NCBI RefSeq assembly: GCF_003416895.1 | Contig: NZ_QVIO01000007.1 | Location: 1 to 64,000, forward strand | Direction of reading: 5' to 3' | From: Duganella sp. BJB476 | GTDB taxonomy: Bacteria; Pseudomonadota; Gammaproteobacteria; Burkholderiales; Burkholderiaceae_D | DNA length: 64,000 bases | Notes under the pieces: model-generated | The model's input: only the letters and a program-made list of their open reading frames with translations | Database searches by the model: none | Told to the model about the DNA's origin: nothing | Translations under genes and position numbers: made by a program | Shown: in pieces, positions 17,175 to 26,614 of the stretch | Layout of the letters: each line of letters opens with the position of its first letter | How positions within the stretch are numbered: position 1 is the stretch's first letter

Positions 17175-17718
17175 GAGTCCTGCTCCCTATTGTGTAGGCA
17201 AGGTTGAAATATCAATCCAAAATCCCGCCCTCACTGCGGATTGCAGCGGGCGATGTCTTTGTTTTTTGTTGGCAAAAATGTATCAAAACTACTACGTTTC
17301 GCATAAGAATATGCAAACTACCAACCATGCTAGCATGGAAAAAAATGACAGAAACTCACTTTCTGAGTGATTCGATTCATATCAATTTTATATAAATAGC
17401 TAAATAAAATCGAATTTGCCGTACATATCGACGCTGATGCATAGTAGTGGACGGCCTCCAGAACAGGCCGCTGAGTACGGGAAAACCACCCCGCTTGCAG
17501 GTAAATTGTTGATTTCCAAGACAAGGCCGGATGCCCTGAAAGCCCCGACCCATGCGGAAAATTATTTATCCAACAAGTAGGAAATTTTTCCAAACGGACA
17601 AAAAAGCAACAGCACAAAAATATTAAATTCGGCACTAACTGTTGCGGCAGTGCGACATGGGTCCCAGCACTGCGCCCAGCACTGGTCGCCAGGACACAAT
17701 CTTGGATGGAAGATGTAG
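17175..17718. other. Divergent intergenic region between the TonB receptor and tal
   Basis: These 544 bp hold no convincing gene. They are AT-rich compared with the flanks. They carry the nucleoside-type promoter module for tal (17375-17444), then a long leader of about 265 nt before tal. The decamer CCCAGCACTG occurs twice about 17660-17685. No clear promoter for the minus-strand receptor was found. No known riboswitch was recognised in the leader. Confidence 0.6.
17375..17444 (+). promoter_or_regulatory. Promoter module of the tal-nucleoside transporter genes
   Basis: On the plus strand: palindrome-like box 17375-17397 (ATTCATA to TATAAAT), an 18-bp linker, -35 TTGCCG (17416-17421), 17-bp spacer TACATATCGACGCTGAT and -10 GCATAG (17439-17444). 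The spacer is identical to that of the xapA module at 15 of 17 positions, and the box at 18 of 23. Such spacer identity goes beyond chance promoter similarity and implies shared control. Confidence 0.75.
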
Positions 17719-18810
17719 ATGAATAACATGCTCGAACACAGCCGCCTGCGCGCGGTCGGCGACCTGGGACAACAAATCTGGCTCGACAACCTGAGCCGCA
17801 ACCTGCTCGCCTCCGGCCAACTGGCGGACCTGATCGCCGCCGACGGCATCCAGGGCCTGACGTCCAACCCGGCGATCTTCTACCACGCCATCCAGCACGA
17901 CCCCGCCTACCAGGCCGCCCTGCCGCAGCTGCGCACCGCGCTGGCGACGCCGGAAGCGCGCTTCGAAGCGCTGGTGCTGCCGGACGTGCAGCGCGCCTGC
18001 GACCTGTTCGCGCCGCTGTACCGCGATACCGATGGCCGCGCCGGCTTTGTCAGCTTTGAAGTGTCGCCGCGCCTGAGCCACGACATCGACGGCACCATCG
18101 CCGCCGCCAAGCGCCTGTGGGCCGCCATCGCCCGGCCGAACGTGATGATCAAGATCCCGGCCACGCCGGCCGGCATCGCCGCGCTGGAGGAAGTGATCTA
18201 TGCCGGCATCAACGTCAACATGACGCTGATCTTCACCGCCAGCCAGATCCACGCGGTGCGCGCCGCCCACCGCCGCGGCCTGGCGCGCCGCCTGCAGGAC
18301 ACCGCCTCGGTGCAGCGCATCGCCAGCGTCGCCAGCGTCTTCATCAGCCGCATCGACGTCGCCGTCGACGCCCTGCTGGAAAATTCGGCCGACAGCAGCG
18401 CCGTGGCCCTGCGCGGCCGCGCCGCCATGACCGCCGCCCGCATCGCCTATCACGACTGGAAGAACGACGGCGGCTTCGCCGTGTTCGCCGCCTTCGGCGC
18501 CACGCCGCAGTGGCTGCTGTGGGCCAGCACCGGCACCAAGCAGCCGGTCCAGCGCGACGTGCGCTACGTCGAAGGCCTGATCGGTCCTCATACCATCAAT
18601 ACCGTGCCCGACGCCACCCTGGCCGCCTTCCGCGACCACGGCGAGGCGGTGGCCACGCTGCTGGACGCCGACATCGACGCCGACCGCGCCGTGATGGCGC
18701 AACTGGCGCGCCACGGCATCGATCTGGAAACGGTGGGCCAGCAGTTGCTGGCCGCCGGCTTGCTGCAATTTGAACAAGCTTTTGACAAACTACTGGCGCT
18801 GACGGCGTAA
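17719..18810 (+). CDS. tal: Transaldolase
   Basis: A 363-aa transaldolase that transfers a three-carbon unit between sedoheptulose-7-phosphate and glyceraldehyde-3-phosphate in the non-oxidative pentose phosphate pathway. The Schiff-base lysine is K145 in NVMIKIPATPAG. GLTSNPAIF and NVNMTLIF are family motifs. Placement ahead of a nucleoside transporter and under the same promoter module as xapA suggests it handles ribose-5-phosphate drawn from nucleosides. The chosen ATG has a weak GGAAG upstream; a second ATG three codons later is possible. Confidence 0.95.
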   Translation: MNNMLEHSRLRAVGDLGQQIWLDNLSRNLLASGQLADLIAADGIQGLTSNPAIFYHAIQHDPAYQAALPQLRTALATPEARFEALVLPDVQRACDLFAPLYRDTDGRAGFVSFEVSPRLSHDIDGTIAAAKRLWAAIARPNVMIKIPATPAGIAALEEVIYAGINVNMTLIFTASQIHAVRAAHRRGLARRLQDTASVQRIASVASVFISRIDVAVDALLENSADSSAVALRGRAAMTAARIAYHDWKNDGGFAVFAAFGATPQWLLWASTGTKQPVQRDVRYVEGLIGPHTINTVPDATLAAFRDHGEAVATLLDADIDADRAVMAQLARHGIDLETVGQQLLAAGLLQFEQAFDKLLALTA

Positions 18811-18876
18811 AACACCCGCAAACCCCGAGGCAAACCTCTAAAAATCAGGGGTTTGCAGCGATATAGCGGCGCCAAA

Positions 18877-18905
18877 TTACATGTTTCGTCCAATAAAAAT
18901 ATACA
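18877..18905 (+). promoter_or_regulatory. Candidate internal promoter before the nucleoside-binding protein gene
   Basis: TTACAT, a 17-bp spacer and TATACA precede the start at 18931. A long stem (GCAAACCCC at 18818-18826 with GGGGTTTGC at 18848-18856) lies just upstream, directly after tal, and lacks a T tail. The transporter may therefore be transcribed both with tal and from its own promoter. Hexamer matches only. Confidence 0.4.
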
Positions 18906-18930
18906 ATATCGATCTTCCAGGAGCCTATTC

Positions 18931-19926
18931 ATGAAACTTTCACAACTTAGTTTGACGGTTGCAGCACTGTTTATCGCTGCCAGCGCGTCCGCGGCTGACC
19001 CAAAACTGGGCATCGTGTATGACGCAGGCGGCAAGTTCGACAAGTCGTTCAACCAGTCCGCTTTTGAAGGCGCCTCGCGCTTCAAGAAGGAAACCAACAT
19101 CAATTTCATCGAGGTGCAAGCCTCCAGCGACACCCAGGCTGAGCAGGTGCTGCGCGGCCTCGCCCGCAAGAACCTGGACCTGATCGCCTCGATCGGCTTC
19201 GCCCAGCAGGCAGCCGTGCAGAAGGTCGCCAAGGAATTCCCGAAAGTCCGCTTCGTGCTGATCGACGGCGTGGCGCAAGGCGCCAACGTCAACTCCATCA
19301 CCTTCAAAGAAGAAGAAGGTTCGTACCTGGTGGGCGTGGCCGCGGCCATGGCTTCCAAGTCCAAGAAGCTGGGCTTCATCGGCGGCGTCGACATCCCGCT
19401 GATCCGCACCTTCGCCTGCGGCTACGCCCAGGGCGCCAAGGCGGTCAATCCGAAAATTGAAGTCAGCAACAACATGGTCGGCACCACTTCCGATTCGTGG
19501 AACAACCCGGCCAAGGGCGGCGAACTGGCGCGCTCGCAATTCGACCGCGGCGTCGACGTGGTGTTTGCCGTGGCCGGCGGTTCGGGCCTGGGCACGCTGC
19601 AAACCGCCAAGGAAAAAGGCAAGCTGGCGATCGGCGTGGACTCCAACCAGAACAGCCTGTACCCAGGCAGCATCCTGACCTCCATGGTCAAGCGCGTCGA
19701 CAACGCCGTCTACGAGTCCTTCATGCAGATGAAGAACGGCACCTGGAAGGCCGGCGTCACCGCCAAGGGCCTGAAGGAAGACGGCGTCGATTGGGCGCTG
19801 GATGCGAACAACCGCAAGCTGATCACGCCGGAAATCGAAAAGCGCGTCATTGGTGCCCGCAAGGACATCATCGACGGCAAAGTAAAAGTCATCGACATCC
19901 GTTCGGGCGCTGCCTGCCCGGCCTGA
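18931..19926 (+). CDS. BMP-family (PnrA-like) nucleoside-binding protein
   Basis: A 331-aa periplasmic protein with a signal peptide cut near ASA-AD (residue 21). There is no lipobox cysteine, unlike many Gram-positive relatives. Family motifs are GIVYDAGGKFDKSFNQ at the mature N-terminus, EEGSYLVGVAAA and GVDSNQNS. BMP/PnrA proteins bind purine or pyrimidine nucleosides for ABC transporters. The ATG at 18931 has an AGGAG site; a longer upstream frame is not supported. It is followed by the ATPase and two permeases. Confidence 0.93.
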   Translation: MKLSQLSLTVAALFIAASASAADPKLGIVYDAGGKFDKSFNQSAFEGASRFKKETNINFIEVQASSDTQAEQVLRGLARKNLDLIASIGFAQQAAVQKVAKEFPKVRFVLIDGVAQGANVNSITFKEEEGSYLVGVAAAMASKSKKLGFIGGVDIPLIRTFACGYAQGAKAVNPKIEVSNNMVGTTSDSWNNPAKGGELARSQFDRGVDVVFAVAGGSGLGTLQTAKEKGKLAIGVDSNQNSLYPGSILTSMVKRVDNAVYESFMQMKNGTWKAGVTAKGLKEDGVDWALDANNRKLITPEIEKRVIGARKDIIDGKVKVIDIRSGAACPA

Positions 19927-20014
19927 CACCTGTTTGAACATTGAGCGCGCCGCCGGAGGATATTCCTCATGCGGCGCGTTTAACTTTTTACTTAACCGCA
20001 CCGAAAACGATCCT

Positions 20015-21540
<1,526 letters not shown>

Positions 21541-21544
<4 letters not shown>

Positions 21545-22620
21545 ATAACCACGACCTGCCACGCTGGGCTACCGCGTTTGTAATGCCCGTCCTGAACCTG
21601 TTGTCGGCCCTGCTGGTGGCCGCGCTGGTGATCTATCTGCTGGGTGAAAGCCCGGTCGAATCGATGGGCATCCTGATCAACAGCGCCGTCATCAATCCGG
21701 AAGGCTTGAGCTACACGCTGTTCTACGCCTCGACCTTCATCTTCTCCGGCCTGGCGGTTTCGATCGCCATGCAGGCCGGCTTGTTCAACATCGGCGCCGA
21801 AGGCCAGATGTACTTTGCGGGCCTGGGCCTGACACTCGCCATGCTGACCTTCGACAGTTCGCTGCCGATGTGGGCGCTGATCCCCATCGGCATGCTGGGC
21901 GCGGCCTTGTTTGGCGCGCTGTGGGCTTTCCTGCCCGGCTACCTGCAGGCGAAGCGCGGCAGCCATGTGGTGGTCACCACCATCATGTTCAACTACATCG
22001 CCGGCGCGTTGATGAACACCGTGATCGTCAAGTACCTGGTGCCGGCCGGCGAGCAGAATCCGGCCAGCCGCGCCTTCAGCGCCGCCGCCGAAATGCCGCG
22101 CCTGAACCAGTGGTTCCCGGTGCTGGGCGAGACGCCGCTGAACATCAGCTTCTTCCTGGCGATTATCGCGCTGGTGATTTATGGCGTGATGGTGTCGCGT
22201 TCCTCGTGGGGCTTCAAGCTGCGCGCCACCGGCTTGAACAAGCATGCGGCGCACTACGCGGGCGTCCGCATCAGCAAGATGATCATCACCGTGATGCTGA
22301 TCTCGGGCGCGCTGGCCGGCCTGGGTTCGGTCAACTCCATCATGGGTTCGACCCATTACCTGTCGCTGAACTTTGTCGGCGGCGCGGGCTTCGTCGGCAT
22401 CGCGATTGCGCTGATGGGCCGGCAGCATCCGGTCGGCATCTTCCTGTCGGCCGTGCTGTTCGGCGCGCTGATACAGGGCGGTTTCGACCTGTCGCTGGAA
22501 AAGCAGAACATACCGCCTGAGACCTTCATCTTCATCCAGGGCTTGATCATCCTGTTCTGCGGCGCGATGGAAAACTTCTACGCCCCCGCCATCGCCGCCC
22601 TGATCAAACGGACAAAGTGA
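21541..22620 (+). CDS. Nucleoside ABC transporter permease 1
   Basis: A 359-aa inner-membrane permease of the BPD_transp_2 class with eight to ten membrane segments. The family motif near GLFNIGAEGQMYFAGLG marks the nucleoside subgroup, and HVVVTTIMFNYIA follows. It forms the channel with the second permease, driven by the fused ATPase upstream. It overlaps that ATPase gene by 4 bp. Confidence 0.94.
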
Positions 22621-22627
22621 GATAGTC

Positions 22628-23599
22628 ATGACTTTTGAAGACCTCCAAATCGGCAGCATCCTGGTGTCCACCGTGCGCAATGCGCCGGTGCTGATTTTCG
22701 CCGGCATGGCCGGCCTGTTCGCCGAACGTTCGGGCGTGATCGACATCGGCCTCGAAGGCAAGATCCTGGCCTCGGCCTTCGTGTCGGCGGCCGTCGCCTT
22801 CGCCACGCAAAACCCGTGGTACGGCGTGGCCGCCGGCATGCTGGTGTCGGTGCTGCTGGCGACGCTGCAAGCCTATGTCGCGATCACCCAAAAGGGCAAC
22901 CAGCTGGTGGCCGGCATCGCGATCAACATCGCCATGAGCGGCCTGACCTTCGTGGTCGCGCAATTTTTCTTCCAGCAGGGCGGCCGCACGCCGGACCTGG
23001 GCCAGGCGCGTTTGTTCGACGTGGTGCTGCCGGGCAGCGCCGCCGTGGAAGGCATACCGTTCATCGGCTGGCTGTACGCGCACCTGATCGGCGGCCATTC
23101 GGTGCTGGTGTACCTGGCGTTCGCGCTGGTGCCGCTGGTGCACTGGGTGCTGTATCACACGCGCTTCGGCCTGCGCCTGCGCGCCTGCGGCGAGAACCCG
23201 CATGCGGCCGATGCGGCCGGCGTCAGCGTCGAGCGCCAGCGCTACATGGCGATGCTGATCGCGGGCATCCTGTGCTCGTTCTCGGGTGCTTACCTGGCGA
23301 TTGTGCAGAGCGGCTTCTTCCTGCGTGATATGTCGGCCGGCGCTGGTTACCTGGCGTTGACGGCGATGGTGTTCGGTAACTGGCGCCCGGTGTACACCTT
23401 CCTCGGCTGCCTGATGTTCGGCTTCTTCGGCGCGGTGCAAATCCAGATCGAAGGCGTGGACCTGCCGCTGGTCGGCCGCCTGCCAGGTTCGCTGATCCAG
23501 ATGGTGCCTTACGTGGTCACCGTGATTGTGCTGGCAGGCCTGATGGCCAAGTCGGTGGCGCCGAAAGCGCTGGGTACGCCGTTCGTGAAGTCCCGCTGA
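22628..23599 (+). CDS. Nucleoside ABC transporter permease 2
   Basis: A 323-aa inner-membrane permease, the usual shorter partner of permease 1. It shows the motif ERSGVIDIGLEGKIL, the counterpart of the NIGAEGQ motif in permease 1, and the segment GNQLVAGIAINI. It starts 8 bp after permease 1. Its stop touches the convergent cytochrome c stop, marking the end of the transport operon. Confidence 0.94.
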   Translation: MTFEDLQIGSILVSTVRNAPVLIFAGMAGLFAERSGVIDIGLEGKILASAFVSAAVAFATQNPWYGVAAGMLVSVLLATLQAYVAITQKGNQLVAGIAINIAMSGLTFVVAQFFFQQGGRTPDLGQARLFDVVLPGSAAVEGIPFIGWLYAHLIGGHSVLVYLAFALVPLVHWVLYHTRFGLRLRACGENPHAADAAGVSVERQRYMAMLIAGILCSFSGAYLAIVQSGFFLRDMSAGAGYLALTAMVFGNWRPVYTFLGCLMFGFFGAVQIQIEGVDLPLVGRLPGSLIQMVPYVVTVIVLAGLMAKSVAPKALGTPFVKSR

Positions 23600-23959
23600 T
23601 TACTTCAGCGTCCGCATAAAGGACAGCAGGTCGGCGACCTGCTGTTCATCCTTGATTCCCCAAAAACGCATACTGGTCCCCGGCACCACGTCGTGCGGCG
23701 CGCGCAGATATGCGGCCAGTGTTTTCTCGTCCCACACCAGTCCCGACTTCTTCATCGCTTCCGAATACTTGTAGTCCCTGGTCGATGCCGCGCGCCGGCC
23801 GATGATGCCATTTAGCTGCGGCCCGAAACCGCCTTGCGCGTAAGGCCCGACCTGATGGCAGGATGCGCAGCGCTTGAACAGCACCGCCCCCACCTTGGCA
23901 TCACCTGCCGCTACAACTTGGCCTGCCGCCAGCAGCGCCAGTAAAAAGTATGTCTTCAT
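23600..23959 (-). CDS. Small exported class I cytochrome c
   Basis: A 119-aa protein with a signal peptide (MKTYFLLALLAAGQVVAAG). The haem motif CASCH is followed by the class I stretch GFGPQLNGIIGR, and a methionine ligand is likely in PGTSMRFWG. The start is the ATG at 23959; upstream in-frame codons are cysteine-rich and not convincing. It is likely a periplasmic electron carrier of the cytochrome c2/c552 kind. It starts 10 bp after nudK and may share its transcript. Confidence 0.92.
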   Translation of the reverse strand: MKTYFLLALLAAGQVVAAGDAKVGAVLFKRCASCHQVGPYAQGGFGPQLNGIIGRRAASTRDYKYSEAMKKSGLVWDEKTLAAYLRAPHDVVPGTSMRFWGIKDEQQVADLLSFMRTLK

Positions 23960-23969
23960 GCTTGTCACT

Positions 23970-24545
23970 TTACAGCAGGTGCAGTGCGGCGTATTGGAGC
24001 AGCATGATGGTCTTGCCATCGGCGATGCGGCCGTCGGCCATCATCTGCATGGCCTCGTCCATCGCCAGCTCCAGCACTTCGATGTCCTCGCCCTCTTCCT
24101 CGATGCCGCCGCCATCACCGATGCGCGAACTCGGGTCGTATTCGGCCACGAAAAAATACAATCGCTCCGTTACCGAACCGGGACTCATGAAGGCCTCGAA
24201 TACCTTGCGCACCTCGCCTACGCGGTAGCCGGTTTCCTCCTCCACCTCGGCCTTGATGCGGTCCTCCGGGCTGGCATGGTCCAACAATCCCGCAGCGGCC
24301 TCGATCAGGAAGCCGTCATGGCCGTTGCCGTAGGTCGGAAAGCGAAACTGCCGCACCAGCACCACCGTGCGCCGCTCACGGTTGTACAGCAGGATGGTGG
24401 CGCCGTGGCCCCGGTCATAGGTTTCGCGCGTCTGGCGCTGCCAGCTGCCGTCGTTGCGGCGGTAGTCGAAGGTGGTCTTTTGCAGCAGGAACCAGTCGTC
24501 GGACAGGGTTTCCACTTTGTGGATGCGGATGCGGTCTTCGGGCAT
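23970..24545 (-). CDS. nudK: GDP-mannose pyrophosphatase, Nudix family
   Basis: A 191-aa protein, the same length as E. coli NudK and similar throughout: YDRGHGATILLYN, VVLVRQFRFPTYG and IEAAAGLLD. It carries a variant Nudix box ending EVEEETGY and the tail GEDIEVLELAMDEA. NudK hydrolyses GDP-mannose and related nucleotide sugars. The ATG at 24545 is chosen because AAGGAG lies 6 nt upstream. It is divergent from a DeoR-type regulator, with a palindrome between them. Confidence 0.9.
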   Translation of the reverse strand: MPEDRIRIHKVETLSDDWFLLQKTTFDYRRNDGSWQRQTRETYDRGHGATILLYNRERRTVVLVRQFRFPTYGNGHDGFLIEAAAGLLDHASPEDRIKAEVEEETGYRVGEVRKVFEAFMSPGSVTERLYFFVAEYDPSSRIGDGGGIEEEGEDIEVLELAMDEAMQMMADGRIADGKTIMLLQYAALHLL

Positions 24546-24577
24546 GTCGATCTCCTTGATCAAGGTTGCGTTTTTTT

Positions 24578-24597
24578 ACGATATCATGCAATATCGT
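24578..24597. promoter_or_regulatory. Palindromic operator between nudK and the DeoR-type regulator
   Basis: A perfect inverted repeat of 7-bp arms (ACGATAT/ATATCGT) around a 6-bp centre lies 33 bp from the nudK start and 25 bp from the regulator start. This is the expected place for an autoregulatory DeoR-family site acting on both genes. Confidence 0.6.
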
Positions 24598-24621
24598 GCA
24601 ACATCAAGAAAATTCACGCAT

Positions 24622-25392
24622 ATGCTGACACGTCAACGCAAAGAACTGCTGATCGCCCGCCTGAAACAGGACGGCCAGATCATCGCCAAATCCCTCAGCG
24701 AGGAGCTGGGGCTATCGGAAGACACCATCCGCCGCGACCTGCGCGAGCTGGCCGCCGAAGGTCTGCTGCAACGGGTGCACGGCGGCGCGCTGCCGCTGGA
24801 CTTGCCCGCCTCGCCGGCGATGGGCAACTTCGCCCAGCGCCAGCAGCTTTCCAGCGACGCCAAGCCCGCCATCGCCCGCGCGGCGGCGGCCATGATCGCG
24901 CCGGGACAAGTAGTGTTCATCGACGGCGGCACCACCGCCGTCCAGCTGGCGCGCGCGCTGCCGCCGGAGCTGCGCTGCACCGTCGTCACGCACAGCCCGA
25001 GCGTGGCGGTGGAGCTTGCCGAGCATCCTTTGATTGAAGTGATTTTGATCGGCGGCCGCCTGTTCAAGCATTCCATCGTGGCGATGGGGCCGTCCGCGCT
25101 AGAGGCGATTGCGCAGATCCGCACCGATATCTTCTTCATGGGTGTGTGCAGCCTGCATCCGCTGCACGGCATCAGCACCGGCGACCACGATGAGGCGGGG
25201 ATCAAGCGCGCCATCGCGGCGGCTTCCGTGAAAACGGTGGTGCTGGCGTCACCGGAAAAGCTCGACACCGCATCGCCGTTCCAGATCGCGCCGTTGGAGC
25301 GCATCGGCGCGATCGTGGTGAATGCAGGCGTATCGGCGCGGCTGTTGGCGCCCTACCGCGAGCTGGGCATCGAGGTGATACAGGCGCAGTAA
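24622..25392 (+). CDS. DeoR-family transcriptional regulator
   Basis: A 256-aa regulator with an N-terminal HTH (LLIARLKQDGQIIAKSLSEELGLSEDTIRRDLREL) and the family mark LLQRVHGGALP. A C-terminal sugar-phosphate sensor domain has FIDGGTTA and the VILIGG stretch. The start is the ATG giving MLTRQRKELL. Members usually sense phosphorylated sugars; the effector here is unknown. Its divergence from nudK suggests control of that gene, and a wider role in nucleoside metabolism is possible but not shown. Confidence 0.93.
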   Translation: MLTRQRKELLIARLKQDGQIIAKSLSEELGLSEDTIRRDLRELAAEGLLQRVHGGALPLDLPASPAMGNFAQRQQLSSDAKPAIARAAAAMIAPGQVVFIDGGTTAVQLARALPPELRCTVVTHSPSVAVELAEHPLIEVILIGGRLFKHSIVAMGPSALEAIAQIRTDIFFMGVCSLHPLHGISTGDHDEAGIKRAIAAASVKTVVLASPEKLDTASPFQIAPLERIGAIVVNAGVSARLLAPYRELGIEVIQAQ

Positions 25393-25395
25393 GGC

Positions 25396-25920
25396 CTACT
25401 TGTAGTCGACGCCCTTGGCCCAACGGTCTTCCCAGTGATCCAGGAAAGACTTCGCCAATTGCGGGTTGTCCCACACCACGAGCACGTTTTCGCTGTTCGA
25501 CGTGGCGGCGTCCTTGCTGTAATTGAAGCTGCCATTCTGCACGGTGCGGTCGTCAACGACGATGTATTTGTCGTGATGCATGGCGTACACCGCAACCGTT
25601 CGCGTCGGAATGCCGGCATTGACCAAAGGGCGCAGCGCTGCAATGCTGGCCGGCCGTTGATTGCGCCGTGCATCCACCATCACCTTGACGTCCACGCCGC
25701 GCTTCTTCGCGTTGAGCAGCGCCTGCATCACGTGCGGTGAATTGAAGGAGTACGCGGCCAGCCTGATTTTCGAAGTCGCCGCGTCGATCACTTTCAAAAC
25801 CAAGGCCTCGCCTCCCGCATCAGGAGCGAACGCGTTCTCGATCGCCGGCGCCTGCGCGGCTGCTCCGATGGCAGGCGCAGTTGCCAGGGCAAGCGCCAAA
25901 ATGACGATGTTTTTTCTCAT
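25396..25920 (-). CDS. Small exported phospholipase D-like nuclease
   Basis: A 174-aa protein with a signal peptide (about 1-22) and one HKD motif (HHDKYIVVDDRTVQNGSFNYS) near residue 118. Single-motif proteins of this length, such as plasmid Nuc endonucleases, act as dimers and cut nucleic acid. A periplasmic nuclease is therefore likely, which fits the nucleic-acid theme of the region. It is 9 bp downstream of an exported protein gene of unknown function and probably cotranscribed. Confidence 0.88.
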   Translation of the reverse strand: MRKNIVILALALATAPAIGAAAQAPAIENAFAPDAGGEALVLKVIDAATSKIRLAAYSFNSPHVMQALLNAKKRGVDVKVMVDARRNQRPASIAALRPLVNAGIPTRTVAVYAMHHDKYIVVDDRTVQNGSFNYSKDAATSNSENVLVVWDNPQLAKSFLDHWEDRWAKGVDYK

Positions 25921-25929
25921 CCGGCCAGT

Positions 25930-26499
25930 CTATTGCTTCTCCATGCAGGCAGCAAGCATCGCAAGGAAGTCCGTGCGCAAGGCATCGAAGCCGGGGGAGT
26001 TGGTGTCGATCAGGTAGGCGGTGGCGACAGTGCCGGTGCGCTGCTGGATCAGCGTTTCGATGTTGGCGATGCCGGAGCCGTCCCGTGACGTCTTTCGCAC
26101 CGTCAGGTGTTCCAGGCTGCCCAGCTCCTCCGAGCTAAACGCAGTGGAATTGACAGGATTGTGCTCCACCAGATACTGCATCTGCGCGACGATGGCGGCT
26201 CGGTCCTCGGCGATGCGCCCCAGCGCCGCGCGTTCGATCTTCAGATTCACCACCGGCTTGGGGCCGTCCGTGTAGAGCATCAGGCGGTAGCCGTCATCCA
26301 TCGACACCTTGGCCCTGCCGTCAGGGCCTTCCACCGTGCGCCACTTCGTCGTTGCCGGCAACCGGTCCGTGGAGCCAACGCGGAACCATGTGCCGTCGAA
26401 GCACTTCGTCAGCGGCGCCAGGGGGTCGGTGTCGCGCTGCTGCGCCGACGCCGCCGACATCAGCACCAAGGACAACGAGGCAATAAGAGTGCGCTTCAT
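25930..26499 (-). CDS. Exported protein of unknown function (189 aa)
   Basis: Signal peptide MKRTLIASLSLVLMSAASA, then a soluble domain with two cysteines (one in KCFDGTWFRVG and one near the C-terminus) that could pair. I do not recognise the family. The ATG at 26499 is chosen because GGAG lies 7 nt upstream; a start five codons earlier overlaps it. The PLD-like nuclease follows after 9 bp, so the two may act together in the periplasm. Confidence 0.75.
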   Translation of the reverse strand: MKRTLIASLSLVLMSAASAQQRDTDPLAPLTKCFDGTWFRVGSTDRLPATTKWRTVEGPDGRAKVSMDDGYRLMLYTDGPKPVVNLKIERAALGRIAEDRAAIVAQMQYLVEHNPVNSTAFSSEELGSLEHLTVRKTSRDGSGIANIETLIQQRTGTVATAYLIDTNSPGFDALRTDFLAMLAACMEKQ

Positions 26500-26554
26500 G
26501 GGATCTCCAAACATTTACAATTTTGCAAATGTATCAGCTATCCCCATGCGCGGC

Positions 26555-26597
26555 GGGCGCTTTGTCGCTAGCGCTCCGCCACGCTACCAAAGCGCCC
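26555..26597. repeat. Inverted repeat near the chemoreceptor 3' end
   Basis: Perfect 10-bp arms (GGGCGCTTTG at 26555-26564 and CAAAGCGCCC at 26588-26597) with a 23-nt loop, placed 18 bp past the chemoreceptor stop. There is no T tail on the minus strand. It is possibly a transcript end or RNA-stability structure. Confidence 0.45.
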
Positions 26598-26614
26598 GGC
26601 CTGCGGTACGTTGG

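Noticed and set aside
14829..17207. Plus-strand open frame of 792 codons opposite the first TonB receptor
   Set aside because: Shadow frame. The minus-strand protein has a signal peptide, plug motifs and terminal Phe.
17175..17374. Same promoter module acting on the first TonB receptor (minus strand)
   Set aside because: Eighteen bases from the box on that side there is no -35 (AGTTTC) and no GCATAG; the module fits only the plus strand toward tal.
17330..17635. Minus-strand 101-codon frame in the divergent region before tal
   Set aside because: Cys/Phe-rich, no ribosome site, and it crosses the promoter module; likely chance.
18811..18930. A fourth copy of the nucleoside box before the BMP gene
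   Set aside because: The AT-rich ATATACAATATCGAT sequence does not align with the palindrome or the GCATAG block.
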